Shown here piece by piece: positions 7,676-15,695 of a stretch of DNA of 44,687 nt (positions are counted from its first letter, which is position 1; each line of letters opens with the position of its first letter). The notes beneath the pieces are model-generated. The model made no database searches, was not told the origin of the DNA, and saw only the letters and a list, made by a program, of their open reading frames with translations. The stretch lies in assembly GCA_016302405.1 (NCBI GenBank), contig JAEDNR010000008.1, positions 1 through 44,687 of the forward strand. Reading direction: 5' to 3'. This stretch comes from Oscillospiraceae bacterium (GTDB lineage Bacteria; Bacillota; Clostridia; Oscillospirales; Oscillospiraceae). The position numbers and the translations under genes are program-made.

Positions 7676-8788
7676 TCAGCCGCAGGCTTCGTCATCCATG
7701 GCGGTCATCGCAGCCTGCCAGAGGGCCGCGGCATCGGAATACCGGGACAGCTTGTCCTTTGCCCCGAAGATTCCCACCAAAACCTGCCTGTCCCCCCGCC
7801 GGAAGGCGGAGAGCAGGCAGAAGCCCGCCCGGTTGGTATAGCCGGTTTTGAGGCCCACCGACTCCGGGCAGTACAGTTCGGAGTCGGGATTCAGGAGCCG
7901 GTTGGTATTGTCCCAGGTAACGCTTTCGCCGCTGACAAACCGGACGGTATCCCGGCTCATGGAAGCGAACTGCGCAATCACAGGGTCGTTAAGCGCCAGC
8001 GCCCCAATCCGGGCTAAGTCCCGGGGACAGGAATAGTGGGCGCTGTCGTGATATCCGTCGGGATTAACAAAGTGGGTGTTTACAAGGCCCACCTCCTGTC
8101 CCATTTCATTCATCTGCTCCACAAAGACACCAACAGCAGCGGAGGACCCCAGGCTCTGATTCCCGGCTGCCGCCCGACCCGCTGCCGCCGCCAGCACATA
8201 GGCAGCGTCGTTTCCGCTGGGCAGCAGCATGGCCTCCACCAGCATTTCCACCGTCAGCTTACTGTCCATTCCGATTCCCGCATAGGACGAGCCGGGCTTC
8301 AGCAGCCCCAGCTCCCACCCGGCAGTAACCACCGTGTCCCCGGGAAGCAGTCGCAGGGCGGTGTAGGCGGTAAACAGCTTTGTGATGCTGGCAGGATAGA
8401 TGGTCTCATCCTCCGGCCCGGAGCAGTAGAGCATCCTGCCCCCCGCCGCGTCATAGACAAACACCTGGGCATTCTCCGCTTCCAGGCTGACCAGGCTGCA
8501 GCTCAGAGCGATCCCGTCGGGCTGGGTCTCAGAAAGGCTCAGCAGTTCCCGCTCCGCCTGCGTTGGCGGTTCGGTTTCCGGTTCCGTTTCAGGCTCAGTT
8601 TCCGTCTCCGGCTGGGTTTCCAAAGTCGTCTGCTCCACTGTCGCCTCCTGTGTTTCGGTGGGCACCGGCGTCACCTGTGTGCCCTCCGGAACCGTCCACA
8701 CCCCGGCACGCAGCCAATTCCCCGTAAAAAGCAGGACCATGATCACGGCACCCAGAACCGTGAAACGGTAAAACGCGCTTTTGGGCAT
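7676..8788 (-). CDS. D-alanyl-D-alanine carboxypeptidase (DacF/PBP5-like)
   Basis: Trims the terminal D-Ala from peptidoglycan stem peptides outside the membrane. The 370-residue protein begins with a signal-anchor (about residues 8-30). A linker rich in Thr, Glu and Pro (about 38-80, with TEPETEPETEP repeats) probably spans the wall zone. The penicillin-binding motifs are all present: SITK with the nucleophile Ser134, SGN at 191-193, and KTG in LKTGYTNRAG. The start at MPKSAF is supported by GGAG 8 bases upstream. No C-terminal amphipathic anchor of the PBP5 type is obvious. It is a single-gene unit. Confidence 0.92.
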   Translation of the reverse strand: MPKSAFYRFTVLGAVIMVLLFTGNWLRAGVWTVPEGTQVTPVPTETQEATVEQTTLETQPETETEPETEPETEPPTQAERELLSLSETQPDGIALSCSLVSLEAENAQVFVYDAAGGRMLYCSGPEDETIYPASITKLFTAYTALRLLPGDTVVTAGWELGLLKPGSSYAGIGMDSKLTVEMLVEAMLLPSGNDAAYVLAAAAGRAAAGNQSLGSSAAVGVFVEQMNEMGQEVGLVNTHFVNPDGYHDSAHYSCPRDLARIGALALNDPVIAQFASMSRDTVRFVSGESVTWDNTNRLLNPDSELYCPESVGLKTGYTNRAGFCLLSAFRRGDRQVLVGIFGAKDKLSRYSDAAALWQAAMTAMDDEACG

Positions 8789-8891
8789 AACTGACACTCC
8801 TTTTCCCACAGGCATCAATTGCATATCGGCTTTCTAATCAGCCCAATAAAATGGGAATTTGCAGAGGAAAGACCGGGCATCGAAGAACACT

Positions 8892-9060
8892 GTCATTCCG
8901 AACCAGTCCGCAGACTGGTGTGGGAATCTCCATCGAATTCCGGGCAGCCTATCGTCATACATACCGCTCTTTTGCACCATTTCCATAGTTTGTTAACGAA
9001 AAGTGGTGCTTCTAACCGGGGGATTGCCACGCCAGGAAAGCGAACTGGCTCGCAATGACC
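8892..9060. repeat. Dispersed paired-hairpin repeat, copy 1 (long form)
   Basis: The left hairpin GTCATTCCGAACCAGTC...GACTGGTGTGGGAATC and the right hairpin GGGGATTGCCACGCCAG...CTGGCTCGCAATGACC are inverted copies of each other. They are separated by about 85 bases that include CATCGAATTCCG and CCTATCGTCATAC. The same module occurs at 33801, 37246 and 44504. A flanking GGGAATTTGCAGAGG motif before it is shared with the copy at 33801. It occupies most of the gene-free stretch 8789-9222. Confidence 0.85.
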
Positions 9061-9065
9061 GGGAA

Positions 9066-9138
9066 TTCGATAAATTCCAATTTGTCGAACTGATATGTTA
9101 AGCCGGTATTGGCATAACCGAATATGGCGTATATCAGT
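9066..9138. repeat. Two adjacent inverted repeats beside repeat copy 1
   Basis: The first is TTCGATAAATT/AATTTGTCGAA (9066-9076 and 9079-9089, one mismatch, two-base loop). The second is ACTGATAT/ATATCAGT (9089-9096 and 9131-9138). The AATTTGTCG part recurs in reverse beside repeat copy 2 near 33657, so it is probably an outer part of the same repeat family rather than a regulatory site. Confidence 0.5.
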
Positions 9139-9222
9139 ATAAATCCCCTCCCCCGGAAAAGAAAACGGAACGCCGTCGAGGGCCTTTCCCCGGTTTCTGC
9201 CTCACCAGGTCATAAATCTCTA

Positions 9223-9251
9223 TTGAGAAATTGGGCATACTGTGCTATGAT
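9223..9251 (+). promoter_or_regulatory. Promoter of the DUF2156-GNAT pair
   Basis: TTGAGA and TATGAT are spaced by 17 bases, with an extended TGTGC directly before the -10 box. They lie about 70 bases ahead of the first gene. Confidence 0.7.
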
Positions 9252-9319
9252 GGAAAAACCGGACGGATTCTGAAATATCCGCCTGGATTTTGCGAAAGAA
9301 AAACTTTGAGGTGCTTCCA

Positions 9320-10246
9320 ATGATCGATTTTCACCGGCTGGAGCTGGGAAGAAAGCGTGCCTATGACGAGCTTCTGATGGCCTGTCCTCCCCGGGGCTGC
9401 GAGTATTCCTTTGCCAATCTGTATTTCTGGGGGCTGCAGAAAATCGCCTTTTTCCCGGAATACGCGGTCTTCTTTTCCCACTTCCGGGGCAGAAGCGTCT
9501 ACCCCTACCCTATCGGAACAGGAAACAAACGGGAGGCGGTGGAGCAGGTGCTTCTGGATGCCAGGGAGCGGGGTCTTCCCTGCCGGTTCGTCTGTATGTC
9601 CGCCGCCGATACCCAGGAGCTGGAAAGCTGGTTTCCCGGGAAGTTTCTTTTCCGCCCGGACCGGGACGGCTTTGACTATGTATATGACATCAATGACCTG
9701 GCCGATCTGAAGGGCCGGAAATACCAGAAAAAACGGAACCATCTGCACCGTTTCTGGGATGCCCACCCGGATGCCCAGGTACAGCTCTTAACGGGAGCGC
9801 TTTTGGAGCAGGGCCGCCACTTTGCTGCCCGGTGGTATCAGAACCGGAAACAGGAGGATCCCCAGGGTGATTATCTGCTGGAAGAGGTAGCCATGGGACG
9901 GGCTTTCCGCCATTTTGACGAACTGGGCCTGGAGGGCATTGCCCTGACGGAGGGGGATACCATTCTGGCACTGACCATTGGCTCCCCCCTGTCGGCGGAC
10001 ACCTATGACATTCACTTTGAAAAGGCGGACGAGGAAGTGGAGGGGGCCTATACGGCCATCAACCAGGCCTTTGCCCAGTATCTGAGGGACAAGCACCCGC
10101 AGCTGCGGTATCTCAACCGGGAGGACGACATGGGTCTTGAGGGACTGCGCAAGGCCAAGCTGTCCTACTGCCCCCACCACATGGAGGAAAAATACTGGGC
10201 CTACCTCCGGGACGAAGGACTTTGGGGTGACGACAATGCAGTTTGA
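9320..10246 (+). CDS. DUF2156 domain protein
   Basis: DUF2156 is the soluble GNAT-like fold found at the C-terminus of MprF-type aminoacyl-phosphatidylglycerol synthases. Stand-alone copies such as this one (308 residues) have no membrane part and no settled role. Visible family features are the N-terminal CEYSFANLYFWG, the central KGRKYQKKRNHLHRF, and the C-terminal YTAINQAFAQYL followed by YLNREDDMGLEGLRKAKLSYCP. The ATG at 9320 was chosen because GAGGTG lies 6 bases before it; an upstream TTG is not supported. It overlaps the acetyltransferase gene by 11 bases, suggesting coupled translation. Confidence 0.88.
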   Translation: MIDFHRLELGRKRAYDELLMACPPRGCEYSFANLYFWGLQKIAFFPEYAVFFSHFRGRSVYPYPIGTGNKREAVEQVLLDARERGLPCRFVCMSAADTQELESWFPGKFLFRPDRDGFDYVYDINDLADLKGRKYQKKRNHLHRFWDAHPDAQVQLLTGALLEQGRHFAARWYQNRKQEDPQGDYLLEEVAMGRAFRHFDELGLEGIALTEGDTILALTIGSPLSADTYDIHFEKADEEVEGAYTAINQAFAQYLRDKHPQLRYLNREDDMGLEGLRKAKLSYCPHHMEEKYWAYLRDEGLWGDDNAV

Positions 10247-10994
10247 CTTTCCCTCCCTCCGCCTGGTGCCCCAGCTGCGCTCCCTCTGGCGCCAGGCTTT
10301 CGGAGACGGGGACGTGTTTCTGGATGCCTTTTTCTCCCTGTGCTTTTCTCCGAAACGCAGCCGGTGTATTCTCCGGAACGGAGAGGTTGTTTCGGCCCTG
10401 TATTGGTTTGATTTTACCTGCCGGGATCAGAAAATGGCCTATCTCTATGCTGTTGCCACCCGGGAGGACTGCCGGCATCAGGGGTTGTGCCGGGCGCTGC
10501 TGGCAGACACCCGGGACGTTTTAGAAGCACAGGGCTACAGCGCCGCACTGCTGTGCCCGGAAAACGAGGGCCTCGCCCGAATGTACGCAGGGCAGGGCTA
10601 CCTGCCGGTGTGCAAAATCGCCGAGGTGACCCGGGTGGCCGGAGAGCGTCCTGTTTCCCTCCGCCGGGTATCTCCCGAGGAATACGCGTCTTCCCGCCGC
10701 CGGTTTCTGCCAGCGGGGGGCGCCCAGCCGGAGGAATGCTTTTGGAGGCTTTTAGCCCGGGAGGCAGAGCTCTTCGTGGGGGAGGATTTTCTCCTGGCTG
10801 CCCGGCGGCAGGACGATACTCTGCTTGCTGTGGAGCTTCTGGGAAACAGTGAGGCCGCTTCCGGAATTCTGGCGGCACTTTCCTGCCGGGATGGCACCTT
10901 CCGGATGCCGGGAAACACCAGAGATTTTGCCATGTTCCTGCCCCTCATTCCCGGAACCCAGGCGCCCGCCTATTTTGGCCTTGCCCTGGATTAG
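10236..10994 (+). CDS. GNAT family N-acetyltransferase
   Basis: The substrate is unknown. The N-terminal half of this 252-residue protein shows the GNAT acetyl-CoA site: a strand MAYLYAVATREDCRHQGLCRALL containing the Q/R-x-x-G-x-A/L type loop, then SAALLCPENEGLARMYAGQGYLPV. The C-terminal half (about 140-252) is not recognised and may be a second, degenerate GNAT-like or SCP2-like lobe. The start lies inside the end of the DUF2156 gene behind GGGGTGA. The pairing with DUF2156, another GNAT-fold protein, suggests they act in one modification pathway, but this is an inference. Confidence 0.88.
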   Translation: MQFDFPSLRLVPQLRSLWRQAFGDGDVFLDAFFSLCFSPKRSRCILRNGEVVSALYWFDFTCRDQKMAYLYAVATREDCRHQGLCRALLADTRDVLEAQGYSAALLCPENEGLARMYAGQGYLPVCKIAEVTRVAGERPVSLRRVSPEEYASSRRRFLPAGGAQPEECFWRLLAREAELFVGEDFLLAARRQDDTLLAVELLGNSEAASGILAALSCRDGTFRMPGNTRDFAMFLPLIPGTQAPAYFGLALD

Positions 10995-11067
10995 CGGCAG
11001 CGGAAAACTTTGGCAAAATTCACATGAAAGGCCAAAATGGGGCGGGAAGAATCGGCTTTCTGCGTTC

Positions 11068-11097
11068 TTGACGGTTTTCGCCCCCATATGTTATAAT
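11068..11097 (+). promoter_or_regulatory. Promoter of the purine operon
   Basis: TTGACG and a perfect TATAAT are separated by 18 bases. Transcription should begin near 11104, leaving a leader of about 155 bases before purE. No palindrome of the Bacillus PurR-box type was found. Confidence 0.8.
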
Positions 11098-11103
11098 AAC
11101 CCA

Positions 11104-11218
11104 CGGATCGATCAGAACCCTTATGTACGGCTTTTGTCACCACACACTAAGGGCATACTTCCGCACAGTCGTAATAAGGGCTCGCTTGCGTCTTTTCGGC
11201 GCGAGGGGCCCTTTTAGG
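11104..11218 (+). ncRNA. Structured leader of the purine operon, attenuator-like
   Basis: Two mutually exclusive structures can be drawn. In the first, CCCTTAT and TACG (11118-11129) pair with CGTA and ATAAGGG (11170-11180), forming about 14 bp with a single bulged G when the next pairs are included. In the second, AAGGGC and TCGC (11177-11186) pair with GCGA and GCCCTTTT (11201-11215), a terminator-like hairpin ending in a T-run. Both use the same AAGGG bases. This is the layout of an attenuator or riboswitch. It does not carry the conserved core of the purine, ZTP or PRPP riboswitches as I know them. The sensed signal is unknown. Confidence 0.5.
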
Positions 11219-11258
11219 CTTTTTTCAGGAAAAACCGAAACTTCTTTGGGAGGCTTTT

Positions 11259-11786
11259 ATGAAGAAAATCGGAATTGTAATGGGCAGCGACAGCGACCTG
11301 CCCGTGCTGCGCAAGGCAATGGACACCCTGGATTCCCTGGGGATTCCCTTTGAATGCCATATCTATTCTGCCCACCGCACCCCGGAGCAGGCCCGTGCCT
11401 TTGCCCTGTCCGCCCGGGAAAACGGCTTCGGCGCGATCATTGCCGCAGCCGGAATGGCTGCCCACCTGGCGGGGGCCATTGCCGCCGCCACTACCCTGCC
11501 CGTAATCGGGATCCCCTGCCAGGGTCCCTGTCTTGATGGCATTGACGCCCTTCTATCCACCGTACAGATGCCCTCCGGAATTCCGGTAGCCACCGTAGCG
11601 GTGAACGGAGGTGTCAATGCCGCTTTATTGGCTGCGCAGATTCTGGCGGTGGAGGATCCCGCCCTTGCCCAAAAGCTGGACGCGAAGCGGGAAAGCGACG
11701 CGCAAAAGGTTCTTGCCAAGGACGCGGCACTGCAGGCGGCACTGAACAGAAGCTCGACCGCACCGGAAGGAGAGTCCCAAAGGTAA
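11259..11786 (+). CDS. purE: N5-carboxyaminoimidazole ribonucleotide mutase
   Basis: Moves the carboxyl group of N5-CAIR to C4 to give CAIR, step 6 of purine synthesis. The 175-residue protein has the class I PurE signature: MGSDSDLP near residue 8, the SAHRTPE loop near 37, IIAAAGMAAHLAG, and GIPVATVAVNGG. It is a little longer than usual, with an Ala/Ser-rich C-terminal tail. GGGAGG precedes the ATG. There is no purK beside it, so N5-CAIR formation must be encoded elsewhere. It is the first gene of the purine operon. Confidence 0.96.
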   Translation: MKKIGIVMGSDSDLPVLRKAMDTLDSLGIPFECHIYSAHRTPEQARAFALSARENGFGAIIAAAGMAAHLAGAIAAATTLPVIGIPCQGPCLDGIDALLSTVQMPSGIPVATVAVNGGVNAALLAAQILAVEDPALAQKLDAKRESDAQKVLAKDAALQAALNRSSTAPEGESQR

Positions 11787-11872
11787 CCGCCTTTGCTCCC
11801 CCAAAAACACACAAATGGCAGTCTGGCAGGTTTCATTCCTCGGCTGCCGAACAATAAAGGAGGAACCCATAC

Positions 11873-13297
11873 ATGGGTGGTTTTTTTGGCGCTACTTCCC
11901 GCAGAAACTGCGTACTGGACGTGTTTTTCGGTACGGACTATCATTCCCACCTGGGCACCCGCCGGGGCGGCATGGCAGCGTTCGATCCCGAAAAGGGTCT
12001 TCAGCGGGAGATCCACAATATTGAAAATTCCCCTTTCCGCACCAAATTCCAGCGGATCCTGGAGGAAATGACCGGCACTGCCGCCATCGGCTGCATCTCC
12101 GATACCGACCCCCAGCCCATCCTGATACGCTCCAACCTGGGCTGCTATGCCATCTGCACCATCGGCATTATCAACAATTCTGAGCAACTTATCAATCAGT
12201 ACCTGACGTTCAGCGGAGGCCATTTTGAAGGCATGTCCGGCGGAAAGATTAACGCCAACGAACTGATTGCCGCCCTCATTGACCAGAAAAGCTCCTTTAC
12301 CGAGGGCATCCGTTTCGCCCAGGAAATGGTGGACGGCACCGCCTCCATTCTAATTCTCCGGGAGGGCGGTCATATCATCGCCGCCAGAGACAAAATGGGG
12401 CGGCTTCCCATTGTGATTGAAAAGAAAGAGGACGCCTACTGCGCCACCTTTGAAGACTACGCCGGAGAAAAGCTGGGCTATGAGATAGTTCGGGAGCTGG
12501 GCCCCGGTGAGATCGTGGAAATTTCTCCCGATGGGATCGAGGTTCTTTCTCCTCCCCGGAAAGAAAAGAAAATCTGCGCCTTCCTCTGGTCCTATTACGG
12601 CTACCCTACCGCCTGCTACGAGGGCAAGAGCGTGGAGTATATGCGCTACCGCAATGGCCGGATCATGGCAAAAACCGATAAGGAAAACGGCATTGCCCAG
12701 GACATTGACTATGTAGGCGGCGTCCCTGATTCCGGCACTCCCCACGCTATCGGCTACGCCAACGAAAGCGGCGTTCCCTTTGCCCGGCCCTTTATCAAGT
12801 ACACCCCCACCTGGCCCCGGAGCTTCATGCCCGCCACCCAGGAGGAGCGGAACATGGTTGCCAAGATGAAGCAGATCCCGGTGGACGAGCTGATCCGGGA
12901 CAAGAAGCTGCTGTTTGTGGACGACTCCATCGTCCGGGGCACCCAGCTGCGGGAGACGGTGGATTTCCTGTATGAGCACGGCGCCAAGGATGTGCACATC
13001 CGCTCCGCCTGTCCGCCCATCCTTTACGCCTGCAAATACCTGAACTTCTCCCGTTCCACCTCCGACAATGACCTCATCGCCCGGAGCACCATCCGGGAGC
13101 TGGAGGGGGAAGAGGGTCTGGAGCATCTGGATGAATATATGGATGCCAGCACCGAACGGGGAAAGAATATGCGCAAAGCCATCTGTGAAAAGCTCCACTT
13201 CTCTTCTTTGGAGTATCAGTCCCTGGAGGGCATTCTGGAAGCCATTGACCTGCCGCCCTGCGAGGTGTGCACCTACTGCTGGAACGGCAAAGAATAA
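11873..13297 (+). CDS. purF: Amidophosphoribosyltransferase
   Basis: Makes phosphoribosylamine from PRPP and glutamine, the committed step. The 474-residue protein starts with a short leader and then Cys13 (RRNCVLDVFFG), the likely N-terminal nucleophile after propeptide removal. The surrounding sequence GTDYHSHLGTRRGGM departs from the canonical CGVFGI and RGQEGAGI pattern. The PRPP loop is clear in LLFVDDSIVRGTQ (about 338-350). Iron-sulfur ligands are kept: KKICAFLW, SACPPILYACKY, and CEVCTYC near the end, implying a [4Fe-4S] type enzyme. AAGGAGG is 9 bases upstream of the start. It lies 86 bases after purE. Confidence 0.95.
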   Translation: MGGFFGATSRRNCVLDVFFGTDYHSHLGTRRGGMAAFDPEKGLQREIHNIENSPFRTKFQRILEEMTGTAAIGCISDTDPQPILIRSNLGCYAICTIGIINNSEQLINQYLTFSGGHFEGMSGGKINANELIAALIDQKSSFTEGIRFAQEMVDGTASILILREGGHIIAARDKMGRLPIVIEKKEDAYCATFEDYAGEKLGYEIVRELGPGEIVEISPDGIEVLSPPRKEKKICAFLWSYYGYPTACYEGKSVEYMRYRNGRIMAKTDKENGIAQDIDYVGGVPDSGTPHAIGYANESGVPFARPFIKYTPTWPRSFMPATQEERNMVAKMKQIPVDELIRDKKLLFVDDSIVRGTQLRETVDFLYEHGAKDVHIRSACPPILYACKYLNFSRSTSDNDLIARSTIRELEGEEGLEHLDEYMDASTERGKNMRKAICEKLHFSSLEYQSLEGILEAIDLPPCEVCTYCWNGKE

Positions 13298-13309
13298 AGG
13301 AGGAACGAC

Positions 13310-14353
13310 ATGGAAAATTCCCGGTCTGACAGCTACGCCGCCGCAGGCGTGGACATTACCGCGGGTTACCGCGCGGTGGAACTGATGAAGCGCCATGTGG
13401 CCCGGACAAGAAACGAGGGCTGCCTGGATGATGTGGGCGGCTTTGGCGGCTGCTTCGGCCTGAACCTTAAGGGCATGGAGGAACCGGTGCTGGTCTCCGG
13501 CACCGACGGCGTGGGCACCAAGCTGCGCATTGCCATGCTCCTTGACAAGCACGACACCATCGGCATCGACTGCGTTGCCATGTGTGTCAACGATGTGATC
13601 TGCTGCGGCGCCAAGCCCCTGTTTTTCCTGGACTACATCGCCTGCGGCAAGAACGTCCCTGAGCGGATCGCGGATATTGTGGCCGGTGTGGCCGAGGGCT
13701 GCGTCCGGTCCGGTTCCGCCCTCATCGGCGGAGAGACCGCCGAACATCCCGGCATGATGGCAGCGGACGACTACGATCTGGCGGGCTTCAGCGTCGGCAT
13801 TGTGGACAAGAAGAAGATCATCGACAACACCCGGATGGTCCCCGGGGATACCGTCATCGCCCTGGCTTCCTCCGGTGTCCACTCCAACGGCTTCAGTCTG
13901 GTGCGCAAGGTCTTCGATGTGGAGAACAATCCCCACCTCACCGAGCCCTGCGAAGAGCTGGGCGGCGCTTCCATCGGGGAAACCCTGCTCACCCCCACGA
14001 AAATCTATGTCAAGAGCATTCTCGCCCTGCTGGAACAGGTGGATGTAAAGGGCATCAGCCATATCACCGGCGGCGGCTTCTATGAAAATATTCCCCGCAG
14101 CATTCCCGACGGCCTGTGTGCCTCCATTGATAAGCGTAGTGTAAAGGTGCTGCCCATCTTCAATCTGATTGCTTCCCGGGGCAATATCCCGGAACGGGAC
14201 ATGTTCAATACCTTTAACATGGGTGTGGGCATGAGCGTTGTGGTTCCCAAGGCCCAAGAGGCCCTTGCTCTGGAAATCCTTCGCAGCCACGGTGAGGATG
14301 CCTATGTAATCGGCACCATTACCGAGGGGAAAGAAAAGGTGGTTCTGGCGTGA
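13310..14353 (+). CDS. purM: Phosphoribosylformylglycinamidine cyclo-ligase
   Basis: Closes the imidazole ring: FGAM plus ATP gives AIR. The 347-residue protein has the PurM/AIR-synthase layout: YAAAGVDI at the N-terminus, the SGTDGVGTKL loop, the metal and nucleotide region GIDCVAMCVNDVICCGAKPLFFLDY, GGETAEHPGMM, SSGVHSNGFSLVRK, and the C-terminal HITGGGFYENIPR. AAAGGAGG precedes the ATG and the gap to purF is 12 bases. It ends in a GTGA overlap with purN. Confidence 0.97.
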   Translation: MENSRSDSYAAAGVDITAGYRAVELMKRHVARTRNEGCLDDVGGFGGCFGLNLKGMEEPVLVSGTDGVGTKLRIAMLLDKHDTIGIDCVAMCVNDVICCGAKPLFFLDYIACGKNVPERIADIVAGVAEGCVRSGSALIGGETAEHPGMMAADDYDLAGFSVGIVDKKKIIDNTRMVPGDTVIALASSGVHSNGFSLVRKVFDVENNPHLTEPCEELGGASIGETLLTPTKIYVKSILALLEQVDVKGISHITGGGFYENIPRSIPDGLCASIDKRSVKVLPIFNLIASRGNIPERDMFNTFNMGVGMSVVVPKAQEALALEILRSHGEDAYVIGTITEGKEKVVLA

Positions 14354-14970
14354 AAGTCAGGATCGCGGTGCTGGTGTCCGGCGGCGGCACCAATCTGCAG
14401 GCCCTGCTGGATGCCCAAGCCGCCGGGAAGCTCCCCAGCGGCGAAATTGCCCTCGTGGTATCCAACACCGCCGGAGCCTACGCTCTGGAGCGGGCGAAAA
14501 AGGCGGGGGTTCCCAGCTGCACCATTCTGAAAAAGGCCCTTGGCTCCCAGGCCGCTTTTGAAGACGCCCTGGAAGCTAAGCTCCGGGAATTTGACATTCA
14601 GGTCATCATCCTGGCGGGCTTCCTGAATATCCTCAGCGCCAACTTTACGGGAAAATACCCGCAAAGAATCCTGAATGTTCACCCCTCCCTCATACCCTCC
14701 TTCTGCGGAGAGGGCTTCTACGGACTGCGGGTGCACGAGGCGGCGCTCCAATATGGTGTCAAGGTCACCGGGGCAACAGTGCATTATGTCAACCAGATTC
14801 CCGACGGCGGAAAAATCATCGCCCAGAAAGCGGTGGAGATCCTTCCCGGCGACACCCCACAGGTTCTGCAGCGCCGGGTCATGGAGCAGGCGGAATGGGT
14901 ACTGCTTCCCCAGGCAGCGGAGCAGGTGTGCCGCGAAATTATGAATCATTCTTCGGAGGATGCCAAATGA
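14350..14970 (+). CDS. purN: Phosphoribosylglycinamide formyltransferase, folate-dependent
   Basis: Transfers the formyl group of 10-formyl-tetrahydrofolate to GAR. The N-terminal VLVSGGGTNLQALLDA phosphate loop, the catalytic Asn-His in LNVHPSLIPSF, and the Asp in NQIPDGGKIIAQ are present in this 206-residue protein. The loop after the catalytic histidine reads CGEGFYGLRVHEAAL, a variant also seen in some clostridial enzymes. The start codon is GTG and overlaps the purM stop by four bases (GTGA), so translation is coupled. It overlaps the next gene by ATGA. Confidence 0.95.
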   Translation: MKVRIAVLVSGGGTNLQALLDAQAAGKLPSGEIALVVSNTAGAYALERAKKAGVPSCTILKKALGSQAAFEDALEAKLREFDIQVIILAGFLNILSANFTGKYPQRILNVHPSLIPSFCGEGFYGLRVHEAALQYGVKVTGATVHYVNQIPDGGKIIAQKAVEILPGDTPQVLQRRVMEQAEWVLLPQAAEQVCREIMNHSSEDAK

Positions 14971-15686
14971 ATATTTACGAAGTGAAATCCATGCATGACC
15001 GTCTGGAAGGGAATACCTATCCCGGCCGGGGAATCGTCATCGGAAAGAGTGCCGACGGCAAGCACGCCGTCGTCGCCTATTTTATCATGGGCCGCAGCGC
15101 CAACAGCCGGAACCGTATCTTTGTGGAACGGGACGGCGCTCTCTACACCGAGCCCTTTGACGCAAGCAAAGTAGAAGACCCCCGGCTTATCATTTACGCT
15201 GCCATCCGCCGGTTCGGAAGCAGCCTGATCGTCACCAACGGCGACCAGACCGACACCATTTACAAGGGACTGGTTGCCGGAATGAGCTTTGACCGCTCCC
15301 TGGCCCAGCGGTGCTTTGAGCCGGATCCCCCCAACTTTACCCCCCGGATCAGCGGCATGCTGACAACCGAAAACGGAGACTTCTCCTACAAAATGAGCAT
15401 CCTCAAGTCCGGAGATGAAAAGGGTACTTTCTGCAACCGGTTCAGCTTCCACTACGGCTCTCAGGCCGGTCTTGGCCACTTCATCCACACCTATGTCTGC
15501 GACGGCAACCCCATTCCCACCTTCCAGGGTGAGCCGGAGCGGGTCAGCATCCCCAACAGCATTGACGACTTTACAAAAGAGATCTGGGAATCCCTGGACG
15601 AAAACAATAAGATTTCCCTCTATGTACGCTATATTGATCTTGCCACCGGTGCGGAAGAAAACCGGCTGGTTAACCGGAACAAATGA
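14967..15686 (+). CDS. IMP cyclohydrolase, stand-alone
   Basis: Performs the last step, FAICAR to IMP, as a separate protein. The 239-residue sequence (YPGRGIVIGKSADGKHAVVAYF, GRSANSRNRIF, DPRLIIYAAIRR, TNGDQTDTI) matches the IMP_cyclohyd family related to archaeal PurO. It does not resemble the MGS-like N-terminal domain of bifunctional PurH. The start is inside an ATGA overlap with purN; the longer frame upstream lies within purN and was dropped. The next gene supplies the formyltransferase, so the two replace the usual fused PurH. Confidence 0.88.
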   Translation: MNIYEVKSMHDRLEGNTYPGRGIVIGKSADGKHAVVAYFIMGRSANSRNRIFVERDGALYTEPFDASKVEDPRLIIYAAIRRFGSSLIVTNGDQTDTIYKGLVAGMSFDRSLAQRCFEPDPPNFTPRISGMLTTENGDFSYKMSILKSGDEKGTFCNRFSFHYGSQAGLGHFIHTYVCDGNPIPTFQGEPERVSIPNSIDDFTKEIWESLDENNKISLYVRYIDLATGAEENRLVNRNK

Positions 15687-15695
15687 GGTGCCCGA

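Noticed and set aside
11104..11218. Purine, ZTP or PRPP riboswitch, or 6S RNA, upstream of purE
   Set aside because: The conserved cores of the purine and ZTP aptamers are not seen, and about 115 bases is short for 6S RNA. It is kept as an unassigned leader rather than given a class.
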